Of a stretch of DNA of 64,000 bases, positions 63,271-64,000 are shown piece after piece. The notes under the pieces were generated by a model, which did not search any database, was not told the origin of the DNA, and was given only the letters and a program-made list of their open reading frames with translations. Both the position numbers and the translations under genes were made by a program. Source of the DNA: Rikenella microfusus DSM 15922. Its GTDB lineage: Bacteria; Bacteroidota; Bacteroidia; Bacteroidales; Rikenellaceae. The stretch's first letter is position 1. The number at the start of each line of letters is the position of its first letter. The DNA lies in contig NZ_KE386488.1 in NCBI RefSeq assembly GCF_000427365.1, positions 1,771,882 through 1,835,881 of the forward strand, in the 5' to 3' direction.

Positions 63271-63819
63271 ATGGAAACGAAAATACATATCGCAACGCCC
63301 CGGCTTCTGCTGCGGGAATGGGAAGAGGAGGACGTGGCGCCTTTCACCCGTATGAATGCCGATCCGAGGGTGATGGAGTATTTCCCGGCGCTGCTTTCGC
63401 CGGACGAAACGCGGCAGCTCTATGACCGGATACGGCACGAGTTCGCGGAGTGCGGCTTCGGGATGTTCGCCGTGCAGCGGGCGGCGGAGGGGGATTTTAT
63501 CGGTTTCGTGGGGCTGCATCGGATCGGTTTCGATGCGGATTTCACGCCGGGCGTCGAAGTGGGCTGGAGGTTGTCGCCCGCGGTGTGGGGCCGGGGGTAT
63601 GCTACGGAGGCTGCGGCGGCTTGCCTGGTTCATGCGCGTGAGGCGCTGGGGTTGGAGCGGGTCTATGCGTTCACGGCGTTGCCCAATGTGCGGTCGCAGC
63701 GGGTGATGCGGAAAATCGGCATGGAGCGGGTGGGGGAGTTCGATCATCCGTCGCTGCCGCCCGCGCATCCGTTGGCACGGCATGTCCTGTATGAAAAAAG
63801 GCTGGCGGCGTCGGAATGA
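63271..63819 (+). CDS. GNAT-family N-acetyltransferase (RimJ/RimL-like)
   Basis: A 182-residue acetyltransferase using acetyl-CoA. TPRLLLREWEEEDVAPFTRM is the RimJ/RimL-type start; VGWRLSPAVWGRGYATEAA contains the Q/R-x-x-G-x-G/A acetyl-CoA loop; FTALPNVRSQRVMRKIGM is the C-terminal motif in which the conserved Asn-x-x-Ser precedes the last helix. The substrate (ribosomal protein N-terminus or small amine) cannot be told. It is preceded by REP-B and stands alone. Confidence 0.93.
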   Translation: METKIHIATPRLLLREWEEEDVAPFTRMNADPRVMEYFPALLSPDETRQLYDRIRHEFAECGFGMFAVQRAAEGDFIGFVGLHRIGFDADFTPGVEVGWRLSPAVWGRGYATEAAAACLVHAREALGLERVYAFTALPNVRSQRVMRKIGMERVGEFDHPSLPPAHPLARHVLYEKRLAASE

Positions 63820-63859
63820 CGCGCCGGCCTCTATTCTTTTTATCCTGCTATCTCATAGG

Positions 63860-63960
63860 ACCTGCGGCAGCGGACAGGCCGGAGCCATGTCGGGTGGAGG
63901 GCTGTAACTCGCTGTGCTCGTTTGGCCTCCACTGGCTCCGGCCTGACAATAAACGCCGCA
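63860..63960. repeat. REP-A-like fragment
   Basis: GGGCTGTAACTCGCTGTGCT, then CGTTTGGCCTCCACTGGCTC, matches the 'GGGCTGCAACTCGCAAAGCTCGTTTGGCC' module near 25915-25945 with scattered differences. CCGGAGCC and GGCTCCGG close it as an inverted repeat. Confidence 0.6.
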
Positions 63961-63973
63961 CTGTTAAATCTTT

Positions 63974-64000
63974 TTACAGTTTCAGCAGGGCTTCGAGGTT
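63974..64000 (-). CDS. C-terminal end of a gene running off the right edge
   Basis: On the minus strand the last codons read N-L-E-A-L-L-K-L then TAA at 63976-63974. The frame is open to the window edge. Only eight codons are visible, so neither identity nor reality can be established. Confidence 0.35.
   Translation of the reverse strand, partial: NLEALLKL

Overview
The window looks like chromosome from a high-GC gut Bacteroidales bacterium, most likely Alistipes or a close Rikenellaceae relative. The evidence is Bacteroidetes-type promoters (TTTG, 19-21 bases, TAnnTTTG), NVEALA peptides, 6-bladed beta-propeller lipoproteins, a serine-type sulfatase with an anaerobic sulfatase-maturating enzyme, and a long type-2-like IleRS. 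The genus call is inference; no rRNA is present. No prophage, CRISPR array or intact transposase was seen.

Layout. 1-8 kb: gcvT (cut by the window edge), a secreted sulfatase, a DUF454 membrane protein, an ACT-domain protein, and the lysine genes lysC and lysA. 8-11.7 kb: ileS behind a textbook promoter. 12-18 kb: three minus-strand cassettes, each an NVEALA peptide gene followed by a 6-bladed propeller lipoprotein gene, with a thioredoxin-like lipoprotein and a small exported protein as extra members. 18-22 kb: DEAD-box helicase, then groES-groEL. 22-31 kb: a secreted TIM-barrel glycosidase-like protein, thiL, adk and a lipoprotein esterase. 31-44 kb: valS, lon, a serine-recombinase-like protein without its catalytic serine, anSME with an AraC regulator, a YczE/YitT-like membrane protein, a nuclease, ftcD and obgE. 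44-45 kb: tRNA-Thr, tRNA-Tyr and tRNA-Gly. 45.6-56.2 kb: a potassium-uptake unit (sigma-54 response regulator, two tiny membrane proteins including KdpF, KdpABC, an outer-membrane barrel, a KdpD N-terminal half and a separate histidine kinase). 56.6-64 kb: ppx/gppA, a small secreted protein, manA, TPM and LemA proteins, a membrane MutS-like ATPase and a GNAT acetyltransferase.

How the genes work together. The sulfatase needs Ser83 oxidised to formylglycine, and the anSME at 37.9 kb is the kind of enzyme that does this in anaerobes. The kdp genes form one potassium-stress module in which KdpD is split and output probably runs through sigma-54: a candidate GG-N10-GC promoter lies in front of the operon. 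The NVEALA cassettes look like a peptide-plus-propeller export or surface system with a nearly constant leader and a variable, cysteine-containing tail. A 450-bp duplication shows how a cassette was added recently.

Between genes the window is full of two interspersed non-coding repeat families (called REP-A and REP-B here) and one 320-bp fold-back element. They fill most gaps longer than 300 bases and create many spurious open frames.
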